The notes under the pieces were generated by a model, which saw nothing but the letters and a program-made list of their open reading frames with translations, was not told the origin of the DNA and ran no database searches. From an uncultured Ruminococcus sp. (GTDB lineage Bacteria; Bacillota; Clostridia; Oscillospirales; Acutalibacteraceae), in contig CACYTI010000002.1 of NCBI GenBank assembly GCA_902777275.1, forward strand, positions 1 through 64,000: 64,000 nucleotides of DNA. Reading direction: 5' to 3'. A program made the position numbers and the translations under genes. This document shows positions 1 to 10,540 of this stretch, piece after piece (position 1 is the first letter of the stretch; every line of letters starts with the position of its first letter).

Positions 1-100
1 ACTATCTTAGACAGCATACTTTGAAATTGAATTGAACCGCCGTATGCCGAACGGCACGTACGGTGGTGTGAGAGGGCGGAGTTATTCCGCCCTACTCGAT
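1..100 (+). mobile_element. 3' end of a group II intron (domains V and VI)
   Basis: Domain V is visible at about 34-69: a 9-bp basal stem (ACCGCCGTA with TACGGTGGT, one G.U), a CG two-base bulge, and a TGCC/GGCA distal stem with a four-base loop. Domain VI follows at 70-97: GAG/CTC and AGGGCGGA/TCCGCCCT paired, with a single unpaired A at 94 that fits the branch point. The intron would end at AT, 99-100. This geometry is diagnostic of group II introns. The rest of the intron, including any reverse transcriptase, lies outside the window. The end sits only 4 bp from the NRPS stop codon at 105-107. Confidence 0.85.
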
Positions 101-104
101 TGCT

Positions 105-3100
105 TTATCTGTTAAGATTGTTTTCGTCAAAGAAGCAGAGTGAAATCAACGCTTCGATGAAACGGCGGATGTAATCCTTGTCCGTATTGTGCCAATAGAA
201 GCCCATGCGTGACAGGATTTTTGAGGTATAATCAAACCTTATCTCAACAGGAACCGTGTTTTTGCCGTTCATATTCTTGTATGCCAGCATACTTGCCAAA
301 ATTGCCGCTTTTGCGGGATCCTGCTCCGCCTGCTCAAGAGCGTCATCAAACTCTTCTTTTTCAACAATATTAATTTCCATTCCCAGTGCTTTCAGGTTTC
401 GGATAATATCGATCAGCGGAACCGAATGGGTATTTACCGCGTTAAACAGGCGGCAGTCCGTCGGTGTCTGCGCTAAAAGCAGGAACGCTTTGGCGCTTTC
501 GTCGATCGCTCCCATACGCACGGGATTGTTTATCATGCTGTGCGGAAATGCCTTGAGCATCACAAAGCTTCTCAACCGACCCATAAAGCTGTTGCTGAGG
601 AAGTTGATCTGGAATTCGCCGTCGGATTCACGGGGTGAAAGCGTGCCGACGCGTATGACCTTGCCGTCCAAACCGTTTTTGACGGCTGCTTCAAACAGCA
701 CGCGCTCCGCTAAGAGCTTGGAGGATGTGTATTGGTTTTCCAGTATCTGTCCGAAATACAGCAGCTTTTCGTCAAGATACGGGGGAATTGCATCGGGCTG
801 ATTATAAACCGCGCCAGAAACAGAGGTGGTGGAGAAGTGGATAAGCCTTGCGTTCTTTTCCAGACAATAACGGATACAGTTTTGAACGCCGCCGACGTTG
901 ATATCCTCGATATCCGTGCCGCTTGAGAAATGCTTCACGCTCGCGGCGCAGTTGAATACCGTATCTACCGGCAATTCAAGCAGTTTTTTGAAGCTTTCAT
1001 AATCTGTTACGTCGCCGTCAAACGCCTGTACGCGTTCGATTTCTTTTTCCACAGCATCATCGAAATAATAGAACAACATATTTTTGACGCGATCAATAGC
1101 AGAGGGGAAGCGTCCCTTTCGCACCATACAATATGCCGTTCCGCTCTGCGATTTCAGGAATTCCGCGAGAACGTGAATACCCATAAAGCCTGTCGCGCCT
1201 GTCAGCAGCATATTGCCGATCGGCCGTTGCTTGCCGTTTAAGAATGTGGTTTCATTGTTTTTAGACAGCAGTTCGTGGATTTTGCTGTAATCATATTGAT
1301 CGAAGCGTGCGGCGGAAAGCGATTTTTCGTCTCCCTCGCCCGTAAACCTCGCCGCAAGCTGACGCGGAGTAGTATATTTGAAAACATCGCCGTAGGTCAG
1401 CTCATATCCATTTTCGGTCGCCTTGATCATCACGCTTGTAACGGCAAGGCTCGTGCCGCCGATGGAGAAGAAGTCATCAGTCGCGCCTACCTTTTCCAAG
1501 CCAAGGATCTCTGCGAACAGCTTGCAGAAGAATTCCTCTGTTTCGTTCACGGGCGCTTCATATTCGCCGCTTTCCATCAACTCGGGATCGGGTAGAGCTT
1601 TTATATTTGTCTTGCCGTTTGGAGTGACCGGGATCGTATCCACTTGCATCATAGCGGCAGGAACCATATAGTGTGTGAGCTTTTGCGCGAGAGCTTCTTT
1701 GAGCTGAGAGAGGTCTATCTGCGCGTCGGCGGTGAACCATGCGCAGAGGTTCTCGCGTCCGCCTATCCTGCGAACCGACGCCGCAGCGCGTCTTATATGC
1801 GGCTGCTGCTCCATAAGACCCTCGATCTCACCCAGTTCTATGCGCAGACCGCGCAGCTTGATTTGACCGTCCATTCTTCCCAAAATAACGACATTGCCGT
1901 CCTCGTCCCATTTGGCGAAGTCGCCCGAGCGGTAAATGCGTTCGCCGTTATAACTGATAAAACGCTGTTCGGTCTGCTCGGGAAGATTGCGGTAGCCCTT
2001 GGCTACGCCCGGGCCGCCTATCAGCAGCTCGCCGATAACGCCTCGCGGCAGCAAATTCAAATCGGAGTCAACGATATATTCGGTGTAGTTCAAGAGCGGT
2101 CTGCCGATGTGGATATGCTCCGCATCGTTTAATACCGCGGCGTTGCTGGAAACGGTGATCTCGGTGGGACCGTAGGTGTTGATTATAATAATACTCTCGG
2201 AGCATTCCTTAACGGAATTTCTCAGCGAAATGGGATACGCCTCGCCGCCGGACATGACGATCTTGCATTTTGCCAACATTTCCTTGAACGGCTTGTATTC
2301 CATATACTGCTGCAAGCGCGAGGGAGTAGCGTTGATACAGTCAACGCCGTATTTCTCCATCAGCTCCGCCAGCGCGCGCGGATCGTTCATTTCATCCTCG
2401 TTTGCGAACACCAGCGTTTTGCCGCAGCACAGCGACGCAGTATGCTCCTTGAAGGACATATCAAACGAAACGGTCGTTACGGAAAGGAACGAGGTGACAA
2501 GCCTGTTCATTTGATAAATATGGACGTTTGCGGGGTGCGGCAGTAAATAATTGCAGATACCCTCATGCCGCAGCATAACGCCCTTGGGCTTGCCCGTTGA
2601 ACCGGAGGTATATATCATGTATGCCAAATCCTGCCCTGTCAGAGGAACATCGGGATTACAGGTGTTATCATTATCATAAAGCGAATCGATCAGCAGAACC
2701 TTTTCGGCGGGATAGTCTGCGGCGTGTTCGCCGGTCGTGATGATGAACCGTGCACCGGAATCCTCGGTGATATGACTGATCCTCTCGGCGGGATATTCGG
2801 GGTCGCATGGGACAAACGCCGCGCCTGTTTTCAGCACGCCGAACATTGCCTCGAAGAAGAAGCTCCTGCGCGGCAGCAGCAGGACTACACTGTCTCCCTT
2901 GCAAACGCCTTTATCTGTCAGACTGTGGGCGATACGGTTAGCAGTTTGGTTCAGCTCTTCATAGGTCAGCGTATTGTCGCAGGCGATCAAGGCTGTCTTT
3001 TGCGGATTTGCTGCCGCCGTGTTTTCAAATACGCGGTGAAGCAGCTTGGTTTCGATTTCCTGCTTAGCAGTCCGTCCCAGAGCGATAAGCGAGCGTTTAT

Positions 3101-6100
3101 CTGCATCGGTTATCAGCGACATAGTATTGACGTCGGCGTCCTTGCCCGCTGTCATTCTGTCCGTTACATTTTTAACCGAATCCGCAAGCCTCTGCATATA
3201 CGGCTCGGAGTACAGAGCGTTGTTGTAGCGCACTAAAATCAGATAATCGCCGTTATGCTCCGTAACGGCAAACACTATCTTGAATTTGGGAGCTTCAAAG
3301 TGCAGACGGATGCTTTTGTACTCATTGCCGCCGACAGTGCCGCCGTCCGAGATCACTCCGATTTGGCACTCATACATTATTTCGGTTTTATATCCGAATT
3401 TCGCCGCCATCTCGGCGAAGGAATAATTCTCATTTTCAATGCTTTCTCTCATTACGCTGTTGGAAGCATTGATCAAATCCAGCACACTGCGCTTTTCTTC
3501 AAAGCTCATGGCAAGCGGCAGCGTATGCACGAACATTCCGACCGTGTTCCGTGTTTTTATGCTTTCACGTCCCGAGGAAATGGTGGAAAGATAGACGTTT
3601 TTTGTCCCCGCAAAGCGCGAGACCGTGTAGAATACGGCGGCAAGGAAAAATGCTGACGGCTGAACGTTGTTGCGGCGGCAGAAGGCATCGATCTGCTGCT
3701 TTGAAACCGAACGGTATGCTTCGGTGAGTATGCCGTTTTCGGCGCTTCCGGGTTTGTCGGCGGGAATTGCGGTGGGCGTTTCAAAGCTTTCAAACAGCTT
3801 GTCAAAATAGCTCTCCGACTCTTTGTAAGCGTCTGATTTTTTGAAATCGTCACTGTCCTGCGCGTAATCAAAATAAGTATAGTTCTCAGGCGAAAGCTTC
3901 TCGCCCGTGTAGGCTTTTCCTATGTCGCGCAACAGCACGCCGCTTGACATTCCGTCAAATATCAGGTGATGAACGTCCAGGAACAAATAGGTTTTATCCT
4001 CTGAGTTGACGACGGCAAAACGGTAAAGCGGACCTGTGTGCAGGTCAAACGGGCGGATAAAGGTGTTTTTGAACCGTTCCAATTCATCTGCGTTCAGCGT
4101 GAGCACCTCGACCGTGACCGGAACGCCTTCATCGCAAACCTGCATCAGCTCTCCGTCGCAAAGCTCAATGTGCGTATTCAGATAGCTGTGCGCGGATATG
4201 GCTTCCCTGACCGCGTCCGCAAGCTTCTGCTCGTCGAGCCGCTCAAATCGCAGACACATCGGAATGTTGTAAACGACGTCGGCTTCGTTCTTCATCGCGT
4301 CGTAGTAAACCGCAAGCTGAACAGCCGAAAGCGGTGCTTTGTTCGTTTTTGCCTTTTCTTTGGCAGCGGCGGACTGCGGCTCTGCTTTATTTGCGAAGCC
4401 CTGCTGCATCCACTGCTCAAAAATCATATTCTCAATATCAATAATGCTTGCGCCGTTTAGCAGTTTGGAGGCGGAAACCTCCGCTTTGAATTTGTCCGCA
4501 AGGGTCGCGACAAGACCTATCGCGCTTATGCTTGTCAGACCGTAGCTTGTCAGCGGCTCGGCGGGGTATATTTCCGCGTCGCCCAAAAGCCGTTTCACGA
4601 CCTCTGCTATCTCCTCCTCAAAGCGGGTCAGCGGACGCGCCGCGTGTTCCTTTTCATCGGACTTGGCGCTCTTGACCGGATCGGGCAGCGCACGGCGGTT
4701 GACCTTCTGGTTCTGGTTGAGCGGGATACGGTCGATCTGCATCGTCACGGCAGGCACCATATAAGCGGGCTTGTCGCGCTTGATGAATTCGCCCAGCGCC
4801 TCAACGTCAACAGGCTCGTCCGCCACGACATAAGCCGCAATGAACTTGCCCCCACCCGCTTCATCGAACGCCTGAACGGTGGCGTCTTTGATGCCGGGGA
4901 ATTTGCGGATAACGCCCTCGACTTCAGACAGTTCGATGCGGAAGCCGCGGATCTTTACCTGACCGTCGTTTCTGCCGATAAAGTCGGCGCTTCCGTCGGG
5001 CATGAGCCTCGCGATATCGCCCGTGCGGTAGGCGTGTTCGTAGCCCGGTTCATCTGAGAACGGGTTGCGGATAAACACCTCGGCGTTCTTTTCGGGGCGG
5101 TTCAGATATCCTCTGCCGACCTGATGACCCGCGACGATCAGCTCTCCGGGCATACCGAACGGCAGACGGTTGAGGTTCTTATCGACGATATATTGCTTCA
5201 TATTGAACAGCGGCTTGCCGATGGGAACGCGCTTGTAGAGCTTTTTGACGGGATGCATATGTGTGAAAATGGTACATTCGGTGGGACCGTAGCCGTTGTA
5301 AAGCTTAAAGCCGTGCGGCGGCTCGACAGGCACCAATTTTTCGCCCGCCGCAGAGAGGTGATGCGGATTGGAAACGTCGGGGAACAAGTCGGCGTATTGT
5401 CTGCCGACCTGTGTGGTCATAAATGTATGGGTAATGCCGTTTTCACGGAAATATTCCTTGATGGCGATCAGGTCAAGGCGGATGCTTTCGTCTATGATGT
5501 GGAGCTGACCGCCGCTTATCAGCACGGGATACATATCGAGCATATGGCAGTCGAAGCCGTAGCTGGCATACGCGGACGCGCGGCTGTTTTCGTCCATTTC
5601 ATAGGTGGTAATATACCATTCGCAAAAGCAGCACAGATTGTGGTGCTCCAGCATAACGCCCTTTGGCACGCCCGTGGAGCCAGAGGTGTAGAGCATGATG
5701 AACAGATCGCACGGGTCGGGATTTTCGGAGATTTTTTCCGCGTCGGGCAGATCGGGAATCTCGTCGGTGTAGAGCACGGGACCGTCGTAGTTCGGCAGCT
5801 TGTCCATCAGGCTTCTGTCCGCTATCAGATATTGCGCGTCCGCGTCCTCTATCATAAATTCGAGCCTCTCCGACGGGTAGCTCGGGTCAAGCGGCTGATA
5901 GCCCGCGCCTGCCTTGTGGATACCTAAAGCCGCGATAGGCATATATTCGCAGCGGGGGATCATTACGGAAACTGCCTGATTTTTGCCCACACCCTTGCTT
6001 TTCAGGAACGCCGCGATATTCTCAGTAATGCGGTCAACCTCTTTGTAGGTGTAAACGTGATCGAGATATACCACCGCGATATTGTCGGGCGACTGTTCAG

Positions 6101-9100
6101 CGCGGCGGCGGAACAGCGTTACGATGTCGGTGATCTCATAATCGTGCTCAAAGTGATTCACCGCTTCAAGCCTTGACTGTGTTTCACTGTCAACCAACTG
6201 CACCTCGGCAGTATTTTCTTTTTTGGAAAATTCAATCAACGCGCGTTCATAAGTCGCGAGCATATCGCGGATAAAGCTCTCGGAATAGAGCTTGTTGTCA
6301 TAGGAGCAATGATAGTTGAGTTTATCGCCGTCGGGATAGATGAGAATTTCAATTTTCGCCTTTTCCTCGTCAAAAATCAGAGGGATATTTTCTGCCTTCG
6401 CGCCGCAGAAGTCAAATACGCTTCCTTCGGTCATGGTGCTCTGGTACACAAAAAGCACGTCGGCGGTCACACCTAACTCTCGGCTGATCTCCGCAAAGGA
6501 ATAGACATCGTATTGCAGGCTGTCGGCAAGCTGTTTGCCGATGTTTTTTATATATTCGTCGATGTTGTTTGTCTCAAGATTGCAATAGACCGGATAGGTG
6601 TGAACGAACATGGAGACGCTGTTTTTAAAGCGAGGGTCGTTTCTGCCGTTGTTCACGGCGGTAAAAACTGCGTCCTCTCTGCCGCAGTATTTGCCTAACA
6701 GCCAGCCGAACACGGCGGTGCAGAAGGCGTTTTCGCTGACATTGTGCTGTTTGCAGTAATCGCCGATAACAGAGGGGATAGCTTCTTTTCCGCTGATGTT
6801 CAGCATACCGCCGTCAGTTGGCTGTTCAACGGATAGGATATCGCTCAGAGGCACGCAGTCGCTCTCAACGCCATCCAATAGCTTGGTGTAATATTCTTTA
6901 GAAGCATTATAATGCGCGCCGGCTCTCAGCTTTTCCTCAACAAGTGCCGCTTCATATCCGCTGATTGTTTCAGGTTCTGGCGCGGCGCCGTTGTAAGCGG
7001 AGGTGATGTCGCGCAGAAGGATTTTTTTCGATTCTCCGTCAAACACAACGTGATGGATATCGAAGAACAGATAGCTGCCGTCGTCGGCGGTGATCAGCTT
7101 GAAACGGAACAGGCTGTCTTTTTGGATATCAAAGGGCTTGACCAAATCGTTTTTCAGCTCGTCGATCGAGGCGCAGCGTATTTCTCCGATCTCGCCTTCG
7201 GAAAAGACTCTTTCTGTTCTGCGCTGGCGTATCTCGCCGTTTTTGTTGATGAAGAATTCCGTCATCAGATACGGGTGCGCGTTGACCGCCGACACGATTG
7301 CCGCCTTTAGCTTTGGCAGCTCAATCGCGCCGTCCAATTTCAGGAGAGTCGGGATATTATAAATAGTGCTGTCAGGGTGCGACAGAGTTTCAAAAAAGAT
7401 GCCTTCCTGCGTTTTGGTGACGGAGTATTCATCAAGAAGCTCAAATTCCTCGATGCCTTCCTTCGCAAGCTCTTGAATGAAACGCTCTAATTTTTCTATG
7501 GTGTCGTTGTCGCGGAGGTCGCGTATCTGAACATTCACACCGAACGCGTCGCTGAGTTTTATGGACAGACTGACGCTGTTAAGCGAGGTCAGACCCGCCG
7601 CGAACAATTCGGTTTCAATGCCGAAGTCGCTGTTGCCGAGCACCTCAGACGTAATTTCAAAAATCTGCCGCTGCATTTCCGTTTGCGGCGCGGTTGTTTC
7701 CTTCGCTTCCAACGTCAGCTCGGGTAATTGCTTCGTATCGGTCTTGCCGTTGGCGGTGACGGGCAGCTCGTCCATTTGCAGGAACGCTGCGGGCACCATG
7801 TAGTGCGTGAGGTGCTTTTTCAGCTCGTCGCGCAGTTCGTCTATATTTATCTCTGTGTCGGCGGTGAAGTACGCGCAGAGGTTGTCCTGACCGCCCAGAG
7901 CACGGATAATTACGACCGCCTTTTTGATGTGCGGCTGCGTTTCCATCAGCTCTTCGATCTCGCTCAGCTCGATGCGCAGACCGCGCAGCTTGACCTGACT
8001 GTCAAGTCTGCCGAGAATGCAGACGTTGCCGTCCTTGTCGAATTTGGCGTAGTCGCCCGTGCGGTACATTCTCTGACCGCGATAATCAACAAACGCTTCT
8101 GCGGTCTTTTCGGGCAGGTTGCGGTAGCCCTTGGCAACGCCTGCGCCGCCGACGTACAGCTCTCCCACCACTCCGCAGGGAGCAAGGTCGCTGTATTTGT
8201 CAACAATATATTCGCTGTAGTTGAGCAGCGGTCTGCCGACGGTGACGTAAGGTGCGTCGGTGAGGTCTGCGGCATTGCAGGAAACGGTGATCTCGGTGGG
8301 ACCGTAGGTGTTGATGATCTTGATATCCTTTGAGCAGGCTTTTATCGCGTCGCGCAGAGAGATCGGATAGCCCTCGCCGCCGGACATCACTAATTTGCAG
8401 TTGGCAAGCGCCGCTCTGAACGGCTCATACTCCATATACTGCTGCAAGCGCGAGGGAGTGGCGTTAAAGCAGTCAACGCCGTATTTGTTCATCAGCTCTG
8501 CGAGCGCACGAGGGTCGTTCATCTCGTCCTCGGCGGCAAAGACCAGCATTTTGCCGTTGCACAGCGCCGCCGTATGCTCCTTGAAGGACATATCGAACGA
8601 AACGGTCGTAACGGAAAGATAGGTTTCAATATTGTTTTTCAGATAATGAATGTGTGTATTCGCGGGGTGCGGCGTCAGATAATTGCAAATGCCTCTGTGA
8701 GCGAGCATAACGCCCTTGGGCTTGCCCGTGGAGCCGGAGGTGTAGATCATATAGGCGAGCGCGTCCGAACTCATTTCGATATCGGGGTTCTCCTTGTTTC
8801 CGCCGCCTGAAAGCGAGTCAACGTCGATCGCTTTGTCTTTAGGATAATCGGACAGCTTGTCCTTTGTTGTGATGATAAAGCTTGCTCCGCTGTCCTCGAT
8901 AATTGAGCGGATGCGGTCGGCAGGATACTGCGGGTCGCAGGGGATAAATGCCGCGCCCGCTTTATTAACGCCGAACAGACAGCTAAAGAAGCTGCTTTCA
9001 CGCGGCAGCAGAAGCACAACGCTGTCGCCTGTCTTTACCCCCATATTTATCAGATTATGCGCGACAGTGTTCGCACTAACGTTGAGCTCGCGGTAGGTGA

Positions 9101-10517
9101 GAGTTTTATCTTTTGCAATCAAAGCGGTTTTATCCGCATTCTCCGCAGCGCTCTTTTCAAACAGCTTATGCAGAAGGTCAACGGGAATATCGGCTTCGGC
9201 AACCGCTGAAAAGCTTTCAAGCTTTTTCAGCTGATCGTCGGGGAGTGAAAGAGCGTCGCGCACGGTTTTGACGGTATCGCTGCCTAACAGATCGAGGGTA
9301 TGCTTTATTTGCGCGAGTATGCTTTCGATGACTTCATTCTCGAATAATTCCGACGAATACTGTGCTAAGGCGTGTATTCCGTTTTCGCTGTTGTGAAAAG
9401 TCAAGCTGATATCGCGGTCCATTTTTTGTAACGGCTCGCGCAGCTCGATGGTAATTCCATTACTGTGATATACGGGAATCGTCCATAAATAGTTAAGGCT
9501 AACATCAAAAACAGGGTGACGGCTTTCGTCGCGTGTTTTGACAAACTCGGAAACAACGCTCTCAAATGGCAGAGACTCGCCTCGCGTAGCGGCGCGGATA
9601 GCTTTTCTGACCCCGGGAATATACTCTGAAAGCGGCAGTTCTCTTTCGGGCTTCACGCGCACGGGTGCGGTATTGACAAACATACCGATGACATTTTTTA
9701 CTTCCTCGGTTCGGGTATTGACCGGAACACCGATGACAACGTCCTCGGAACCGGTGTACTTGCCCAGCACCATGGAAACAGCCGAAAAAATCAGTTCAAA
9801 TCTTGTCACGCCGTATTTTCGAGCGGTATTTCCGATGTTCGCCGCTTTTTCCGTGTCAAAATCAAGGTCGATACCTTTATCCGTAAGCGGGTGCGTCTTC
9901 GGACGCTTGCCGCGGACAGGCATTTCATTGACAGGTATTCCGTCCGCAAACATATTGCGAAAGAACGCCAAGCCTCTTTCGCGCTCTTCATCCGTTTCTT
10001 TATCAAATAAATCGGACAAATCGAGCGGCGCGGCAGTTATCTTTGTTCCGCTAAGTCCGTCTGACAGCTCACGGACGAATGTATCATAGGAGCCGCCGTC
10101 AAAAGCGATATGATGGATCGCCAAATGCAAAATCAATTCTCCATCCGACGTTTTGTAAAGCTTGGGACGAACGGGCACTCCGGCGGTGAGGTCGAACGGC
10201 TCGGCATAGCTGTCAATCGATTTAAATACTTCTTCTTTTGTCGCGGCAGTGCTTTCGATGATCTCGGGCAGTTGACTTGTCATTATGCGCACGGGCAGAC
10301 CGCTTTCCTCTCCGTACATGGAGTGGAAAACCTCATGCGCTGCAAAAATATCATTAAGAGTGTTTTTGACGGTTTCAACGGGCGCGCCGTTTATTATTAT
10401 GCCGACATTCAGATTATAGGAAACAGAATCGGGGTATAGCTTTTGTTCTATGTACATACCGCGCTCCGAGGAAGTCAGCGGATAGCATTTAGGTTTGTTT
10501 TCCTTATTGTTGTTCAC
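105..10517 (-). CDS. Three-module non-ribosomal peptide synthetase with terminal reductase
   Basis: About 3470 residues, architecture C-A-T-C-A-T-C-A-T-R. The condensation domains keep HHxxxDG (HHIAFDG near residue 135, HHVVFDG near 1160, HHLIFDG near 2185). The adenylation domains carry SGSTGxPKG near 595, 1615 and 2640, and YGPTE. Carrier serines lie in GLTSL (about 980), GLTSI (about 2000) and GGTSL (about 3025). The C-terminus is a thioester reductase: GATGFMG near 3110 and YTSSK near 3270. There is no thioesterase, so reductive release as an aldehyde or alcohol is expected. The intact N-terminal C domain suggests an acylated first residue. My hand-aligned specificity codes are D-M-K-N-M-G-T-V-S for A1 and A3 alike, and D-C-L-F-S-A-G-I-F for A2; substrates are not assigned. 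The start chosen is GTG at 10517, preceded by AAAGGA; the upstream ATG at 10535 has no ribosome binding site. It lies 23 bp after the exporter gene. Confidence 0.93.
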   Translation of the reverse strand: MNNNKENKPKCYPLTSSERGMYIEQKLYPDSVSYNLNVGIIINGAPVETVKNTLNDIFAAHEVFHSMYGEESGLPVRIMTSQLPEIIESTAATKEEVFKSIDSYAEPFDLTAGVPVRPKLYKTSDGELILHLAIHHIAFDGGSYDTFVRELSDGLSGTKITAAPLDLSDLFDKETDEERERGLAFFRNMFADGIPVNEMPVRGKRPKTHPLTDKGIDLDFDTEKAANIGNTARKYGVTRFELIFSAVSMVLGKYTGSEDVVIGVPVNTRTEEVKNVIGMFVNTAPVRVKPERELPLSEYIPGVRKAIRAATRGESLPFESVVSEFVKTRDESRHPVFDVSLNYLWTIPVYHSNGITIELREPLQKMDRDISLTFHNSENGIHALAQYSSELFENEVIESILAQIKHTLDLLGSDTVKTVRDALSLPDDQLKKLESFSAVAEADIPVDLLHKLFEKSAAENADKTALIAKDKTLTYRELNVSANTVAHNLINMGVKTGDSVVLLLPRESSFFSCLFGVNKAGAAFIPCDPQYPADRIRSIIEDSGASFIITTKDKLSDYPKDKAIDVDSLSGGGNKENPDIEMSSDALAYMIYTSGSTGKPKGVMLAHRGICNYLTPHPANTHIHYLKNNIETYLSVTTVSFDMSFKEHTAALCNGKMLVFAAEDEMNDPRALAELMNKYGVDCFNATPSRLQQYMEYEPFRAALANCKLVMSGGEGYPISLRDAIKACSKDIKIINTYGPTEITVSCNAADLTDAPYVTVGRPLLNYSEYIVDKYSDLAPCGVVGELYVGGAGVAKGYRNLPEKTAEAFVDYRGQRMYRTGDYAKFDKDGNVCILGRLDSQVKLRGLRIELSEIEELMETQPHIKKAVVIIRALGGQDNLCAYFTADTEINIDELRDELKKHLTHYMVPAAFLQMDELPVTANGKTDTKQLPELTLEAKETTAPQTEMQRQIFEITSEVLGNSDFGIETELFAAGLTSLNSVSLSIKLSDAFGVNVQIRDLRDNDTIEKLERFIQELAKEGIEEFELLDEYSVTKTQEGIFFETLSHPDSTIYNIPTLLKLDGAIELPKLKAAIVSAVNAHPYLMTEFFINKNGEIRQRRTERVFSEGEIGEIRCASIDELKNDLVKPFDIQKDSLFRFKLITADDGSYLFFDIHHVVFDGESKKILLRDITSAYNGAAPEPETISGYEAALVEEKLRAGAHYNASKEYYTKLLDGVESDCVPLSDILSVEQPTDGGMLNISGKEAIPSVIGDYCKQHNVSENAFCTAVFGWLLGKYCGREDAVFTAVNNGRNDPRFKNSVSMFVHTYPVYCNLETNNIDEYIKNIGKQLADSLQYDVYSFAEISRELGVTADVLFVYQSTMTEGSVFDFCGAKAENIPLIFDEEKAKIEILIYPDGDKLNYHCSYDNKLYSESFIRDMLATYERALIEFSKKENTAEVQLVDSETQSRLEAVNHFEHDYEITDIVTLFRRRAEQSPDNIAVVYLDHVYTYKEVDRITENIAAFLKSKGVGKNQAVSVMIPRCEYMPIAALGIHKAGAGYQPLDPSYPSERLEFMIEDADAQYLIADRSLMDKLPNYDGPVLYTDEIPDLPDAEKISENPDPCDLFIMLYTSGSTGVPKGVMLEHHNLCCFCEWYITTYEMDENSRASAYASYGFDCHMLDMYPVLISGGQLHIIDESIRLDLIAIKEYFRENGITHTFMTTQVGRQYADLFPDVSNPHHLSAAGEKLVPVEPPHGFKLYNGYGPTECTIFTHMHPVKKLYKRVPIGKPLFNMKQYIVDKNLNRLPFGMPGELIVAGHQVGRGYLNRPEKNAEVFIRNPFSDEPGYEHAYRTGDIARLMPDGSADFIGRNDGQVKIRGFRIELSEVEGVIRKFPGIKDATVQAFDEAGGGKFIAAYVVADEPVDVEALGEFIKRDKPAYMVPAVTMQIDRIPLNQNQKVNRRALPDPVKSAKSDEKEHAARPLTRFEEEIAEVVKRLLGDAEIYPAEPLTSYGLTSISAIGLVATLADKFKAEVSASKLLNGASIIDIENMIFEQWMQQGFANKAEPQSAAAKEKAKTNKAPLSAVQLAVYYDAMKNEADVVYNIPMCLRFERLDEQKLADAVREAISAHSYLNTHIELCDGELMQVCDEGVPVTVEVLTLNADELERFKNTFIRPFDLHTGPLYRFAVVNSEDKTYLFLDVHHLIFDGMSSGVLLRDIGKAYTGEKLSPENYTYFDYAQDSDDFKKSDAYKESESYFDKLFESFETPTAIPADKPGSAENGILTEAYRSVSKQQIDAFCRRNNVQPSAFFLAAVFYTVSRFAGTKNVYLSTISSGRESIKTRNTVGMFVHTLPLAMSFEEKRSVLDLINASNSVMRESIENENYSFAEMAAKFGYKTEIMYECQIGVISDGGTVGGNEYKSIRLHFEAPKFKIVFAVTEHNGDYLILVRYNNALYSEPYMQRLADSVKNVTDRMTAGKDADVNTMSLITDADKRSLIALGRTAKQEIETKLLHRVFENTAAANPQKTALIACDNTLTYEELNQTANRIAHSLTDKGVCKGDSVVLLLPRRSFFFEAMFGVLKTGAAFVPCDPEYPAERISHITEDSGARFIITTGEHAADYPAEKVLLIDSLYDNDNTCNPDVPLTGQDLAYMIYTSGSTGKPKGVMLRHEGICNYLLPHPANVHIYQMNRLVTSFLSVTTVSFDMSFKEHTASLCCGKTLVFANEDEMNDPRALAELMEKYGVDCINATPSRLQQYMEYKPFKEMLAKCKIVMSGGEAYPISLRNSVKECSESIIIINTYGPTEITVSSNAAVLNDAEHIHIGRPLLNYTEYIVDSDLNLLPRGVIGELLIGGPGVAKGYRNLPEQTEQRFISYNGERIYRSGDFAKWDEDGNVVILGRMDGQIKLRGLRIELGEIEGLMEQQPHIRRAAASVRRIGGRENLCAWFTADAQIDLSQLKEALAQKLTHYMVPAAMMQVDTIPVTPNGKTNIKALPDPELMESGEYEAPVNETEEFFCKLFAEILGLEKVGATDDFFSIGGTSLAVTSVMIKATENGYELTYGDVFKYTTPRQLAARFTGEGDEKSLSAARFDQYDYSKIHELLSKNNETTFLNGKQRPIGNMLLTGATGFMGIHVLAEFLKSQSGTAYCMVRKGRFPSAIDRVKNMLFYYFDDAVEKEIERVQAFDGDVTDYESFKKLLELPVDTVFNCAASVKHFSSGTDIEDINVGGVQNCIRYCLEKNARLIHFSTTSVSGAVYNQPDAIPPYLDEKLLYFGQILENQYTSSKLLAERVLFEAAVKNGLDGKVIRVGTLSPRESDGEFQINFLSNSFMGRLRSFVMLKAFPHSMINNPVRMGAIDESAKAFLLLAQTPTDCRLFNAVNTHSVPLIDIIRNLKALGMEINIVEKEEFDDALEQAEQDPAKAAILASMLAYKNMNGKNTVPVEIRFDYTSKILSRMGFYWHNTDKDYIRRFIEALISLCFFDENNLNR

Positions 10518-10540
10518 TGTGCAGCTTCCTTTCATTAAAT

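Noticed and set aside
256..10439. Many plus-strand open frames within the NRPS region
   Set aside because: They are antisense shadows of a GC-biased gene, without ribosome sites or recognisable domains.
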